55,362 bases of DNA from an uncultured bacterium (GCA_905214865.1 CAJMNO010000013.1:1-55362), one strand, 5' to 3'; shown: positions 25,461 to 34,328, numbered from the stretch's first letter. The notes: a model not told the origin generated them from the sequence alone. Made by a program: numbers and translations.

Positions 25461-25740
25461 GGGACCCGCCCCCGACGTCGTCTACAGATGCAGATTCGTC
25501 AAGGACGGGTCCCTGGGACTCGCGGTGCCACCTTGGTTCGTGGGCTGGGCCCACGCGCTTTGCAAGACGCTGTCACGCCTCTGGCAACTGACGTATGCCC
25601 TCACGTCGCAGCCTACTTGGCAGGATCGCTTGCCCCTGCCTTTGGGTGCGCCCTCGGCGGCCCAATCAACGCCCCGCATCTCGTCCTGGATCTCAGCACC
25701 CCAGAATCTCTGTGCGCGCGTGTGGCGTCTACCTTCCGCT
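25461..25740 (-). promoter_or_regulatory. tRNA-Trp T-box leader of the trp operon
   Basis: The minus-strand leader has all the parts of a T-box. The T-box core AAGGUGGCACCGCG is at 25521-25534. Upstream, stem I is closed by GCGG/CCGC and GACGCC/GGCGUU, and the internal loop carries an AAGGUA side and a GAUUGGG side. UGG at 25662-25664 is the tryptophan specifier codon. A distal arm, AGAGAUUCUGG-GGUGCUGAGAU-CCAG, matches the AG-bulge and distal-loop pattern. Downstream, GGGACCCGUCC pairs perfectly over 11 bp with GGGCGGGUCCC (ending at 25461), followed by UUCCGUUCUC, a terminator that the T-box core would compete with. Uncharged tRNA-Trp should favour read-through. Confidence 0.92.
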
Positions 25741-25880
25741 TCTTAGGTTTGGTCGTTCGTATTCGGTTGAGTCGTACTCTAGCGCCCGTCTGCCGGCAAC
25801 GGGGGCACAGTTCACAGCCAGGCAACATTGCGCCCCTAGGCCGCCACAGACCCTTGGGAAGCCTGAAGATGGCCTGACGC

Positions 25881-26783
25881 CTATGCGTCCCCGCGGGCGA
25901 AGGCGCAGATCATCTCGTTGGTGAGGCTCGAGGTGTCGGGCAGGCTCAGGGGGAGGTCCTTGCGGTCGAACCAACGGCCCAGCTTGAGCTCGTGGCGGTC
26001 GAGGGTGATGTGGGAGTCCCCCTCGACGTCGCAGAAGTAGCCGCCCAGGACGGTCTGGGTGAACGGCCAGGGCTGGCTCTTGTAGTAGCGGATGTTGCCC
26101 ACGTGCAGGCCGACCTCCTCCATGACCTCGCGCCTGACGCAGTCCTCCATGCTCTCGCCCACCTCCACGAAGCCGGCGACGAGGGCATAGTTCTTGTACT
26201 CTCGCCCGGCGTACTTGGTGAGGACGATCCTGTCGCCGTCGGTGACGCCCACGATCACCGCTGGGCTGATGCGCGGGTACACCACGTTGGAGCACTGCGG
26301 GCAGGCGAGCTCGCGGCTGGTCGCCACGTGCCGGAGCGGGCCTCCGCACACGCCGCAGAAGCGGTTGTGGCGGTACCAGTCCCACAGGTGGTAGCCGGTG
26401 ATCGCGGCAAACGACATCCACCGCGGCTCCAGGAAGCGGAACTCGCGGATGGGGGCAAACGAGAAGCCCGCCGGCGCCGGGACCTCCGGGCCGTCCGGCT
26501 CGCCGGGATCGGCCACGAGCGGGGTGGGCGTCCCCTCTCCCCCGCCTCCCGCCACGCGGCAGTCGGCGAGGAAGAACTCGCTGTCGCCGATCGCGAACAG
26601 GTAGCGGGCGTGGAGCTGGGCGGCGTCGGCACCCCAGTCGGAGAGCCAGGGCAGCTCGAGCCTGCCGTCTCGCACGGCATACAGGGCCAGGCCCTGGTGG
26701 TAGGCGAGGACGAAGCTCCGTCCCGTGGGTGCGTCGGTGCGATAGGTCCGGTCGAAGCGATGGTCCCCTATGTCTTGGATCAC
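25881..26783 (-). CDS. nudC: NAD(+) diphosphatase (NudC-type Nudix hydrolase)
   Basis: Hydrolyses NADH or NAD to NMN and AMP and may decap NAD-capped RNA. The 300-aa protein has an N-terminal NudC domain, a four-cysteine zinc ribbon (Cys143, Cys146, Cys161, Cys164 in CGVCGG and CPQC), and the Nudix box starting at Gly204 (GFVEVGES..EDCVRREVMEEVG). The SQPWPF signature that separates NudC from other Nudix proteins is at 236-241. The start is GTG at 26783 with GAGGAG about 12 bases upstream. It follows xylulokinase by 15 bases and so shares its transcript. Confidence 0.93.
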   Translation of the reverse strand: MIQDIGDHRFDRTYRTDAPTGRSFVLAYHQGLALYAVRDGRLELPWLSDWGADAAQLHARYLFAIGDSEFFLADCRVAGGGGEGTPTPLVADPGEPDGPEVPAPAGFSFAPIREFRFLEPRWMSFAAITGYHLWDWYRHNRFCGVCGGPLRHVATSRELACPQCSNVVYPRISPAVIVGVTDGDRIVLTKYAGREYKNYALVAGFVEVGESMEDCVRREVMEEVGLHVGNIRYYKSQPWPFTQTVLGGYFCDVEGDSHITLDRHELKLGRWFDRKDLPLSLPDTSSLTNEMICAFARGDA

Positions 26784-26798
26784 GGGCGGCGCTCTCCT

Positions 26799-28274
26799 CT
26801 ACATGATCTCCTGGAACACGCCCCGCAGGGCGGGATAGATGCGGCGCCAGGTATCATAGCGCCCGTTGTAGAGGGAGACCACCTTGCGGTCCGGCTCCAC
26901 GGTCCCCTTGGTGTGGACCAGGGCCCTCGCGCACCCCGCCACGTCCCCGTACGCCCCGCAGCACACGCTGGCGAGCATCGCCGCGCCCATCGCCGGGGCC
27001 TGCTCGGTCTGCGTGATGCGCAGGGGAATCCCCAGGACGTCGGAGATGATGGAGAGCCACAGGCGGCTCCTCGCGCCGCCGCCGCAGATGGTCGACGACG
27101 AGACGTCCAGCTCCTCCTCGCGGGCGATGCAGGCGCAGTCGCGCAGGGCGAAGGCGACGCCCTCCAGCACGGCCTGCGTGAGGTCCGCGCGCGTGCTCGT
27201 GGCGCACATCCCCACGAAGGCGCCGCGGGCGCGCGGGTCGTTGTGAGGGGTCCTCTCGCCCATGAGGTACGGAAGGAAGAACACGTCGTTCTGCCCGAGC
27301 CCCTCCAGCGAGATGGCGCCCTGCTCCGCCGTATAGTCCTCCGTCTGAAGCACGTTGCCCATCCACCACTCGTTGCACCCGGCGGCGGTGAGGATGCAGC
27401 CCATGAGGTTCCAGCCGCCCTCGGCGTTGCAGAAGCAGTGCAGCTTGTTGTCCTTGTCCTCGTGGTAGCTGGCCATGTTCATGAGGATGGTCCCGGCGGT
27501 CCCCAGGACGATGTTGCAGCTGCCCTCGCCCACGGCCCCGGCACCCACGGCGGCGGAGGCGTTGTCTCCCGCGCCGGCGCACACCCTGACCGTCCTTGGC
27601 AGACCCAGCCGGTCGGCGACCTGGGGCAGCAGGGTGCCGACCTCCTCCCAGCTCTCGCACAGGCGCGGCATCTTGGCGCGCCACAGGCCACACAGCCCCA
27701 GCATGTGCTTGCTCCAGCAGCGATTGCGGACGTCCAGGAGCAGCGTGCCGGACGCGTCCGAGTAGTCCGTGACGTACTCGCCCGTAAGGCGGAAGGTGAC
27801 GTAGTCCTTGGGAAGCATGATCTTGCGGATGGCCGAGAAGTGCTCGGGCTCCTCCTCGCGCAGCCACAGCAGCTTGGGTGCGGTGAACCCCACGTACGCG
27901 ACGTTGCCGGTGTAGCGGGCGATTGCCTCCCGGCCGATGTCCCTGTTGAGGCATCCCACCTGGTAGCGGCTGCGGCTGTCGTTCCACAGGATGGCGGGGC
28001 GGATCACGCGGTCCCGCCCGTCCAGCGTGACGAGCCCGTGCATCTGCCCGCAGCAGCCCATGCCCGCAACCTGGCTGGCATCGATGCCCTCGAGCAGCTC
28101 GGGAATCCCGTCGCACACGGCATCCCACCAGTCGTCGGGGTCCTGCTCGCTCCAGCCCGGCTGCGGCATCGCCGTGGGATAGCGCCGGCTCACCACCGAG
28201 CGGACCCCACCACCCTCGTCCATGAGCAGCAGCTTGGTCGCGGACGTTCCAACGTCAATCCCAATGAAATACAT
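26799..28274 (-). CDS. xylB: Xylulokinase
   Basis: FGGY-family kinase (491 aa) phosphorylating D-xylulose to xylulose 5-phosphate. It shows the N-terminal phosphate loop GIDVGTSATKLLLMDE, QPGWSEQDPDDWW, GCCGQMHGLVTLD, PAILWNDSRS, LPKDYVTFRLTGEYVTDYSDASGTLLLDV, GAGDNASAAVGAG and the C-terminal ATP-site GGGARSRLW. All match XylB better than glycerol or ribulose kinases. It is divergent from the LacI-type regulator at 28741. No xylose isomerase is in the window. Its product feeds the phosphoketolase at 29949-32459. Confidence 0.9.
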   Translation of the reverse strand: MYFIGIDVGTSATKLLLMDEGGGVRSVVSRRYPTAMPQPGWSEQDPDDWWDAVCDGIPELLEGIDASQVAGMGCCGQMHGLVTLDGRDRVIRPAILWNDSRSRYQVGCLNRDIGREAIARYTGNVAYVGFTAPKLLWLREEEPEHFSAIRKIMLPKDYVTFRLTGEYVTDYSDASGTLLLDVRNRCWSKHMLGLCGLWRAKMPRLCESWEEVGTLLPQVADRLGLPRTVRVCAGAGDNASAAVGAGAVGEGSCNIVLGTAGTILMNMASYHEDKDNKLHCFCNAEGGWNLMGCILTAAGCNEWWMGNVLQTEDYTAEQGAISLEGLGQNDVFFLPYLMGERTPHNDPRARGAFVGMCATSTRADLTQAVLEGVAFALRDCACIAREEELDVSSSTICGGGARSRLWLSIISDVLGIPLRITQTEQAPAMGAAMLASVCCGAYGDVAGCARALVHTKGTVEPDRKVVSLYNGRYDTWRRIYPALRGVFQEIM

Positions 28275-28740
28275 GACAGCGCCACCTTCCGGTCTCTCCC
28301 AGGCAAGAAGGCCTCCGCCGTTTCCGACGCCCCCAGAGGCACCCTGCCATTCTAGGCATGGCGCGGCACGTCTCGCCCGAGCCTTCCGGCGGCGTGCGGC
28401 ACGTTTCGGCGAGGGTGGGACTCCATCTCGCGTACCTAGTGAACAGGCCTAAACACCTCTGGGGGAGACGCACAGTCCCCGCCATGCCCGCAAGCGCCCG
28501 CCAGTGGGAGGGGCGCATGTTTCCCGACACGTCCCCCGAACAGTCTCGTCATCGTTTTATCGCAGTTGAAATGAGGTATTTGCAGAATGCTCGAGGTCAG
28601 TGGGAGCCATCTCGCGTACCTTCGACCGCTGGGCGAGGAGATGGTCTCTTTTAAACAAAGCAAAACAATTTCCGCGTGTTTATGGTCTATTGTTTTTATC
28701 AGTTTTAGTTACATCGTTCGGTTTTGGTTTGGAGGCCACC
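28275..28740. promoter_or_regulatory. Divergent xylB / LacI control region
   Basis: This 466-bp gap turns AT-rich from about 28620. An inverted repeat AAAACAAT (28662-28669) and ATTGTTTT (28689-28696) lies 45-79 bases before the regulator start and is a plausible LacI-family operator. A direct repeat, GTGGGA(C/G)(T)CCATCTCGCGTACCT, occurs at 28415-28437 and 28600-28621. A shorter repeated block, GCGGCACGT(C/T)TCG, occurs near 28364 and 28398. No gene is seen. Confidence 0.5.
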
Positions 28741-29739
28741 GTGAAGGTCGGGGTTCGCGACATAAGCCGTCGCACGGGATTCTCCCCCGCCACCGTCTCC
28801 AACGCGCTCAACCACAAGAGGGGCGTGAGCAAGAAGACGGCGGAGGCAATCATCAAGGCGGCCCAGGAGCTGGGCTACCAGCGTCCCAACAAGCTCGAGA
28901 AGATCGTCTTCATCGTGGCGAGGAAGAGCGGCCGCGTGCTGGACGAGTCTGACTTCCACCCCATCGTGATCAACGGGGTGGAGCGCGAGGCGAGGTGCCA
29001 TGGCCTCTCGACCAACTACGTCACCGTGGACCTCCTGGACCCCGAGAGTGGTCCCCTGCTGCACGAGATGTGCCAGGACCCCACCAACGGAATCGTCCTG
29101 CTGGGGACCGAGATGGAGGAGGGCGACTACGCTCCGTTCTACGGCTCGGTGGCGCCCCTCGTGATCGTGGACGGCTGGTGCATCCGCGACTTCATCGAGT
29201 CAATCGTGATCTCGAACGAGAGCTCCGCCTACCGCGCGGTGCGCTACCTCATCGACCGGGGTCACACGCGCATCGGGTACCTGCGCGGCGACCTCCAGAT
29301 TCGCAACTTCCCCCTGCGCAAGCGCGGCTACCTGCTCGCCCTGCGCGAGGCCGGCCTTGAGTTCGACCGCCGCTACGAGGTGACCGTGGGGACCACCATC
29401 TCCACCGCCTACGAGGCCTCCCGCAAGTGGGTCGCGGCCAACCACGAGCTCCCCACCGCCTTCTTCGCCGAGAACGACGTGATGGCGTGCGGCATGATGC
29501 GCGCTCTCCTTGAGGCGGGCTATCGCGTGCCGCAGGACGTCTCGTTCGTGGGCTTTGACGACCTGCCCCTGGCGACCGCCATGCTCCCCGCGCTCACCAC
29601 GCTGCACGTGCCCAAGCACGACATTGGCGAGATCGCGGTGCGCAAGCTCATCGAGCAGGTCCGCGACCCGCACGACTACGTGTGCACCACGCACATCTCC
29701 GCCCGCTTCGTCGAGAGGGACAGCGTCGCGCAGATCTAG
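28741..29739 (+). CDS. LacI-family transcriptional regulator
   Basis: A 332-aa repressor: N-terminal helix-turn-helix (VRDISRRTGFSPATVSNALNHKRGVS, about residues 5-30), hinge helix region RPNK, then a periplasmic-binding-protein-like sugar domain ending in VGFDDLPLATAMLPALTTLHVPKHDIGEIAVRKL. The GTG start at 28741 is preceded by GGAGG with a 5-base spacer; the longer frame upstream lacks a ribosome-binding site. Being divergent from xylB, it most likely controls xylB-nudC and itself, and possibly the arabinose genes (inference). Confidence 0.9.
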   Translation: MKVGVRDISRRTGFSPATVSNALNHKRGVSKKTAEAIIKAAQELGYQRPNKLEKIVFIVARKSGRVLDESDFHPIVINGVEREARCHGLSTNYVTVDLLDPESGPLLHEMCQDPTNGIVLLGTEMEEGDYAPFYGSVAPLVIVDGWCIRDFIESIVISNESSAYRAVRYLIDRGHTRIGYLRGDLQIRNFPLRKRGYLLALREAGLEFDRRYEVTVGTTISTAYEASRKWVAANHELPTAFFAENDVMACGMMRALLEAGYRVPQDVSFVGFDDLPLATAMLPALTTLHVPKHDIGEIAVRKLIEQVRDPHDYVCTTHISARFVERDSVAQI

Positions 29740-29828
29740 CGGAGTGGGCCTCCCGTCTTTCATACAGGCGCTCAGCCCGAGAGAATCCCCCAGGAACGTG
29801 GCCACCCACGGCGACACCCCTACGAGAA

Positions 29829-29863
29829 GGGCCTCCCGCACCGTCTTTGGATGCGGGAGGCCC
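29829..29863. terminator. Terminator between the LacI gene and phosphoketolase
   Basis: GGGCCTCCCGCA pairs perfectly over 12 bp with TGCGGGAGGCCC, followed on the plus strand by CCTTGTCT. It lies between convergent genes and ends the plus-strand regulator transcript; the same stem may also act on the minus strand. Confidence 0.75.
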
Positions 29864-29892
29864 CCTTGTCTGCAAAAGGCTCGCCTGGGGCG

Positions 29893-29932
29893 GGGGAGAG
29901 GGCCGCGGGAACGTTGCCCGGCCCCTCTCCCC
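29893..29932 (-). terminator. Hairpin after phosphoketolase
   Basis: GGGGAGAGGGCC pairs with GGCCCCTCTCCCC (one bulge), 17 bases past the phosphoketolase stop codon. It is of the same GGGGAGAG type as the hairpins after leuB and araD. Confidence 0.55.
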
Positions 29933-29948
29933 TGCCGGCTAGCGACCG

Positions 29949-32459
29949 TTACTCGTCGTTGTCGCCTCCGGTCGAGGACATGGCCGCTGCGGAGTTGTCC
30001 TGGTGGCCGGTGACCTCGCGCCAGACCCACTCGGTGAAGCGCGGGTGATCGTAGCCGTTGTCAACCGCGAACTGGAAGGCCTCGTCGCGGAAGTCGCGCC
30101 ACTCCTTGATCTGCTTTGCCCACTTCTTGGCATCCAGGATCTCGAGCGCATGCGACGCGAGCGCCCAGCGGTCCATCTCGTTGAGGCGGAGCATGTCGTA
30201 CGGGGTGGTCGTGGAGCCCTCCTCCATGTAGCCGTGCACATGGAAGTTATCGTGGTTGGGACGGCCGTGGATCAGGCCGTACACCGTGTGCGCATAGGCG
30301 TGGAAGGCGAAGAGCACGGGCACGTCCTCGCCAAAGAGCTGCTTGAAGCGCTCGTCGGAGATGGCCTCGTCGTTCTCCTCGCTGTCCTGGATGGAGAGGA
30401 GCTTGACCACGTTGACGAAGCGGACCTTGATGCCCAGGTCCTGCAGCGCGTCGGAGGTCGCGAGCATCTCGAGCGTGGGGACGTCGCCGCAGCAGGCGAG
30501 CACGATGTCGGGCTTCTCGCCCGCAGCGGTGTTGCCCGCCCACTCCCACTCGGCCACGCCCTCGGCGAGCTCCTGCTTGGCCTCGTCGATGCTCTGGAAG
30601 GTCGGCGAGGGCTGCTTGCCGGCGAAGATCGCGTTGATCTTGTTGGTGGACTTGTAGGCCTCCTCGCCAACGCACAGGAGCATGTTGGCGTCGGCCGGGT
30701 AGTACACCTGGACGATGTGGTCGTTGTGGAAGTTCTTGTTCAGCAGCACGTCCACGAAGCCGGGGTCCTGGTGGCTGAAGCCGTTGTGGTCCTGACGCCA
30801 GACGTGGCTGGTGAGCAGGATGTTGAGGCTGGAGATGGGCTTGCGCCAGGGGATGTGGCGCACGGTGGCCTCGAGCCACTTGGCGTGCTGGTTGACCATG
30901 GAGTCGACCACGTGGATGAACGACTCGTACGAGCTCCACACGCCGTGACGGCCGGTGAGCAGGAAGCCCTCGAGAAGGCCCTCGCACTGGTGCTCGGACA
31001 GCTGCTCGATCACGGAGCCGGTGCTGCTGAGGTACACGTCGTTCTCGGGGTCGGCGTTGAAGCCGGCGTCCCACTGCTTGTCGGTGAGCTTGTAGGCCGC
31101 CTGCAGGCGGTTGGACGCGGTCTCGTCAGGCCCGAAGAGGCGGAACTTGGTGAGGTTGAGCTTGAGGACGTCGGCGGTGTAGTTGCCAAACACGCGCGCC
31201 GCCTCGGTCATGCCCCAGCCGTGGCCCTTCTCCTTGACGGGGATCTCGTAGTCGTGGATGTCGGGCAGCTCGAGGTCCTCGAGGAGCAGGCCGCCGTTGG
31301 CGTTGGGGTTGGCGCCCAGGCGCAGGTCGCCCTGCGGCATGAACTCGGTGACCTCGGGACGCAGCGCGCCGTTCTCGTCCCACAGCTCCTGCGGGCGGTA
31401 GCTGCGCAGCCAGCTGCGGAGCACGCGGAAGTGCTCGTGGGTGTCCTTGGCGGACGCCAGGGGCACCTGGTGGGCACGCCAGCTGCCCTCGGTCTTCTTG
31501 CCGTCGATGTACTTGGGGCACGTCCAGCCCTTGGGGGTGCGGAAGATGATCATGGGGTACTCGGGGCGGGCGGTCTCGCCGGCCAGGGCACGCCACTTGA
31601 TGTCGCAGATCTCGTTGAACACCTGCTCAAGCAGCGCGGCAAAGCGACGGTGGATCGAGATGTGGCTCTCGTCGTCAAACCCCGCGGTGAAGGTGTAGGG
31701 GTGGTAGCCCATGCCGCGGAAGAACTCGTCGCGCTCCTCGTCGCTGATGCGGGCGAGGATGGTGGGGTTGGCGATCTTGTAGCCATTGAGGTGCAGGACG
31801 GGCAGCACGATGCCGTCGGTGACGGGGTTGATCAGCTTGTTGGTCTGCCAGGACGTGGCGAGAGGACCGGTCTCGGCCTCGCCGTCACCCACGACGGCGA
31901 ACGCGAGCAGGCTGGGGTTGTTGAGGACCGCGCCGTAGGCGTGCGAGAGGGTGTAGCCGAGCTCGCCGCCCTCGTGGATCGAGCCGGGGGTCTCGGGCGC
32001 AAAGTGGCTGGGGATGCCGCCGGGGTACGAGAACTGGCGGAAGAAGCGCTGCAGGCCGGCCTCGTCGTCGGTGATCTGCGGATAGTGCTCGCGGTAGGTA
32101 CCGTCGAGCAGCGACTGGGAGGTGCCGGCGGGTCCGCCGTGGCCCGGCCCCATGAAGAACACGACGCTCTGGCCGTGGTCGTGGATGAGTCGGTTGACGT
32201 GGCCCATCAGGAAGTTGATGCCGGGCGTGGTGCCCCAGTGGCCAACCAGGCGGTGCTTGACGTCGGCACGGCCGAAGTCGCGCTTCTCGCCCGTCTTCTC
32301 GTCAACGAAGTCCTTGCGCATGAGCGGGTTGCTGCGCAGGTAGATCTGGCCGACGGACATGTAGTTCGCGGCCCTCCAGTACTTGTCGACCCAGGCCAGC
32401 TCCTCCTCGGGAACCGGTGCGTCGAGCTTCTTCCAAGGTGTGCCTAGCTCCTCGGCCAT
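29949..32459 (-). CDS. xfp: Phosphoketolase (xylulose 5-phosphate / fructose 6-phosphate)
   Basis: Thiamine-diphosphate enzyme (836 aa) splitting xylulose 5-phosphate, and often fructose 6-phosphate, with phosphate to acetyl phosphate and a triose or tetrose phosphate. Signatures seen are YMSVGQIYLRSNPL, GHWGTTPGINFLMGHVNR, GPGHGGPAG, EGGELGYTLSHAYGAVLNNP, the ThDP motif GDGEAETG and HLNGYKIANPT. The C-terminal Asp/Asn-rich tail is normal. ATG at 32459 has a GAAAGGA-type site upstream. An orphan PTS IIB gene lies 81 bases upstream on the same strand, so the two are probably co-transcribed. It is the sink for the arabinose and xylulose routes in this window. Confidence 0.96.
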   Translation of the reverse strand: MAEELGTPWKKLDAPVPEEELAWVDKYWRAANYMSVGQIYLRSNPLMRKDFVDEKTGEKRDFGRADVKHRLVGHWGTTPGINFLMGHVNRLIHDHGQSVVFFMGPGHGGPAGTSQSLLDGTYREHYPQITDDEAGLQRFFRQFSYPGGIPSHFAPETPGSIHEGGELGYTLSHAYGAVLNNPSLLAFAVVGDGEAETGPLATSWQTNKLINPVTDGIVLPVLHLNGYKIANPTILARISDEERDEFFRGMGYHPYTFTAGFDDESHISIHRRFAALLEQVFNEICDIKWRALAGETARPEYPMIIFRTPKGWTCPKYIDGKKTEGSWRAHQVPLASAKDTHEHFRVLRSWLRSYRPQELWDENGALRPEVTEFMPQGDLRLGANPNANGGLLLEDLELPDIHDYEIPVKEKGHGWGMTEAARVFGNYTADVLKLNLTKFRLFGPDETASNRLQAAYKLTDKQWDAGFNADPENDVYLSSTGSVIEQLSEHQCEGLLEGFLLTGRHGVWSSYESFIHVVDSMVNQHAKWLEATVRHIPWRKPISSLNILLTSHVWRQDHNGFSHQDPGFVDVLLNKNFHNDHIVQVYYPADANMLLCVGEEAYKSTNKINAIFAGKQPSPTFQSIDEAKQELAEGVAEWEWAGNTAAGEKPDIVLACCGDVPTLEMLATSDALQDLGIKVRFVNVVKLLSIQDSEENDEAISDERFKQLFGEDVPVLFAFHAYAHTVYGLIHGRPNHDNFHVHGYMEEGSTTTPYDMLRLNEMDRWALASHALEILDAKKWAKQIKEWRDFRDEAFQFAVDNGYDHPRFTEWVWREVTGHQDNSAAAMSSTGGDNDE

Positions 32460-32540
32460 GAAGGCTTCCTTTCTCCCTGCGCCCCGATGGGGCGCTCGTG
32501 TTGTGCTCTGTCTGCGGCAGCCTGCGATGGTGCGGCGCGC

Positions 32541-32849
32541 CTACTCGGCGACCGCCTCGCCCCTCTCCTTGAGGAAGCCGACCAGGCCCGCCTTGATCTC
32601 TGCCTTGTCGACCACGTTGCGGATGCCGACAACGTAGGGCACGCCCTCCTTGCCCTTGAGGTCGAGTGCCATGTCGGACATGGTGATGACGAGGTCGCCG
32701 TCAAAGTTCTTGATGTCGTCGATGGTCCCGCGGACGGTCTGGATGGGATACCCCTCCTCCGAGAGGACCTGCTTCACGTTGATGTCGAGAATCTCGCTCA
32801 TCGCGACACCAGCGCGGCAGCACACCAACGCCCGGTACTTCTCTGCCAT
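32541..32849 (-). CDS. Orphan PTS IIB protein, galactitol/ascorbate type
   Basis: A 102-aa PTS IIB domain. The phosphocysteine loop reads LVCCRAGVAMSEIL, with Cys11 aligned to the active Cys of the galactitol-type CGxGxxxS motif; Ser18 is kept but the glycine after Cys is Arg12. No IIA or IIC lies nearby. It sits directly upstream of phosphoketolase, on the same strand, at the head of the unit facing the DeoR-type regulator. The altered loop and missing partners suggest a regulatory phosphocarrier tied to phosphoketolase, or a IIB serving a distant permease. Confidence 0.82.
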   Translation of the reverse strand: MAEKYRALVCCRAGVAMSEILDINVKQVLSEEGYPIQTVRGTIDDIKNFDGDLVITMSDMALDLKGKEGVPYVVGIRNVVDKAEIKAGLVGFLKERGEAVAE

Positions 32850-33349
32850 GTCCAGCTCCCTTCCGGCACGGGACCCACTCCCGCGCCAAGGCCCTCCCGG
32901 GACGACCCTTCGCCCGTCGGGAGGCGCATGACGAATATGGACTGCCGCGCGCCGCGCGGCGTCTCCTCGTCTAGAAGAGTCCCATATCCGAACCCCACAG
33001 TCAATTTGAAACTAAATATTTTTGGGCTATTTCTCCTATCTTTTCTCATAGACCGTTCAACACGTTCATTTGCGCAAAGAACGTTTTTAGGAAGATGTAA
33101 ACGCTTGACGCGACCTGTTTACCTGTGTTGTTATGAAACATTCCCATTTTTATGAACGATTTGAACCCAACATCGAGCGAATCGTTTATAAATCTCGTTT
33201 TTGCATAAATACGCCGCACAATCTCACGGCGGGAGCAATTCGAGAGAAAAGAGGCCCCCGAAAACGACCGAATGGTTCATAAAATGGTCGTTGGAATCAT
33301 CCGGCGCGGCACGTGGCCGCGCGGCACCGAGCAACAGAGGGGACGCCGC
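32850..33349. promoter_or_regulatory. AT-rich divergent control region, IIB-xfp / DeoR
   Basis: 500 bp, strongly AT-rich from 32990 to 33240. It contains repeated GTTCA/TGAAC and AACG-type boxes: ACCGTTCAACACGTTCATTT near 33051, AAAGAACGTTT near 33077, ATGAACGATTTGAAC near 33152 and CGAATCGTTTAT near 33178. An inverted repeat AACGACC (33263-33269) and GGTCGTT (33286-33292) lies in the presumed leader of the regulator. DeoR-type regulators often bind such arrays, so these are the likely operators. Confidence 0.5.
33105..33134 (+). promoter_or_regulatory. Candidate sigma-70 promoter of the DeoR-type regulator
   Basis: TTGACG (33105-33110) and TGTTAT (33129-33134) are separated by 18 bases. They lie within the AT-rich region and are flanked by the GAACG-type boxes. 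The distance to the start codon leaves a leader of about 210 bases containing the AACGACC inverted repeat. Confidence 0.4.
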
Positions 33350-34132
33350 ATGCGGAGAAGCGAGTCCTTCGTGATGAAGCGTCGCGAGGACATAGTCCGC
33401 CTCCTCGAGGAGCGCGGGAGGATGGACGTCACGGACCTCGCCGAGCGCTTTGGCGTCTCGCCCCTGACCATCCGTCGCGACCTCGACTACCTTGAGTCGA
33501 GGCAGCTCGTCTCGCACCAGTACGGCTCCGCTACCCTCATGAACACGCTGGGAAGGCCCTCCGGCTCCCGTCGCGTCATGGCAAAGCGAGCCATCGCACG
33601 GCGCGCGGCCGGCTTTGTGGAGGACGGCGACGCGGTCTTTGTGAACGCGAGCTCCACCGCCCTCGACGTGGTCAACCACATCGAGGCCGACGACGTCTCG
33701 GTCATCACCAACAACAGCAAGGTCATGCTCCTGCAGGGGCCCCTCAAGCCGACCATCCTCCTCACGGGCGGGGAAGCCGTCCCGCCGCGCGCCTCTCTCG
33801 CCGGACAGCTCGCGCTCGACACCATCGGGCGCTTCACGGCAACCAAGTGCTTCATCGGCTGCAGCGGCATCAGCGCGAGGGTGGGCCTCACCTCCAACAC
33901 CGCCCCGGAGCCCACGGTCGACGCGCTCATGCTCGCGCGGTCCAGGGAGCACTTCGTCCTGCTCGACTCGGACAAGATCGGCGTGGAGTGCGCCTACGCA
34001 TTTGGCACCGCCGCCGACGCCGGCACGGTCATCACCGACGACGGGGCGACCGACGAGCAGGTCGAGGAGCTCCTCTCCGCCGGCGTGCGCGAGGTCATCA
34101 GGGTCCCGTTGGAGTTTGGGCAGGAGGGGTAG
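33350..34132 (+). CDS. DeoR-family transcriptional regulator
   Basis: A 260-aa sugar-phosphate-responsive repressor: N-terminal winged helix (REDIVRLLEERGRMDVTDLAERFGVSPLTIRRDLDYLESRQLV, about residues 13-56) and a DeoRC sensor domain with the phosphosugar loop FVNASSTALDVVNHI, SVITNNSKVM and LLTGGE. ATG at 33350 has AGAGGGGA about 7 bases upstream. It is divergent from IIB-xfp, which it most likely controls, and upstream of galM. Confidence 0.88.
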   Translation: MRRSESFVMKRREDIVRLLEERGRMDVTDLAERFGVSPLTIRRDLDYLESRQLVSHQYGSATLMNTLGRPSGSRRVMAKRAIARRAAGFVEDGDAVFVNASSTALDVVNHIEADDVSVITNNSKVMLLQGPLKPTILLTGGEAVPPRASLAGQLALDTIGRFTATKCFIGCSGISARVGLTSNTAPEPTVDALMLARSREHFVLLDSDKIGVECAYAFGTAADAGTVITDDGATDEQVEELLSAGVREVIRVPLEFGQEG

Positions 34133-34328
34133 CCGGGCCGCAGGGACGGGCCGCGGGCGAGACGTACCGCGCCTCTCCCCCGCCGCCACCCCATGCGCTC
34201 GACGCGCCCCCGACTTGTGCCGCGCGCACGGCGCACCGCTGGTCTCACCCACCGAAACCTCGAACCACTGTTCCCCCGCCACGCTAAGGTGAAAGTGTCC
34301 ATGCACGTGCGTTGGCGGGAGGTAGCGG

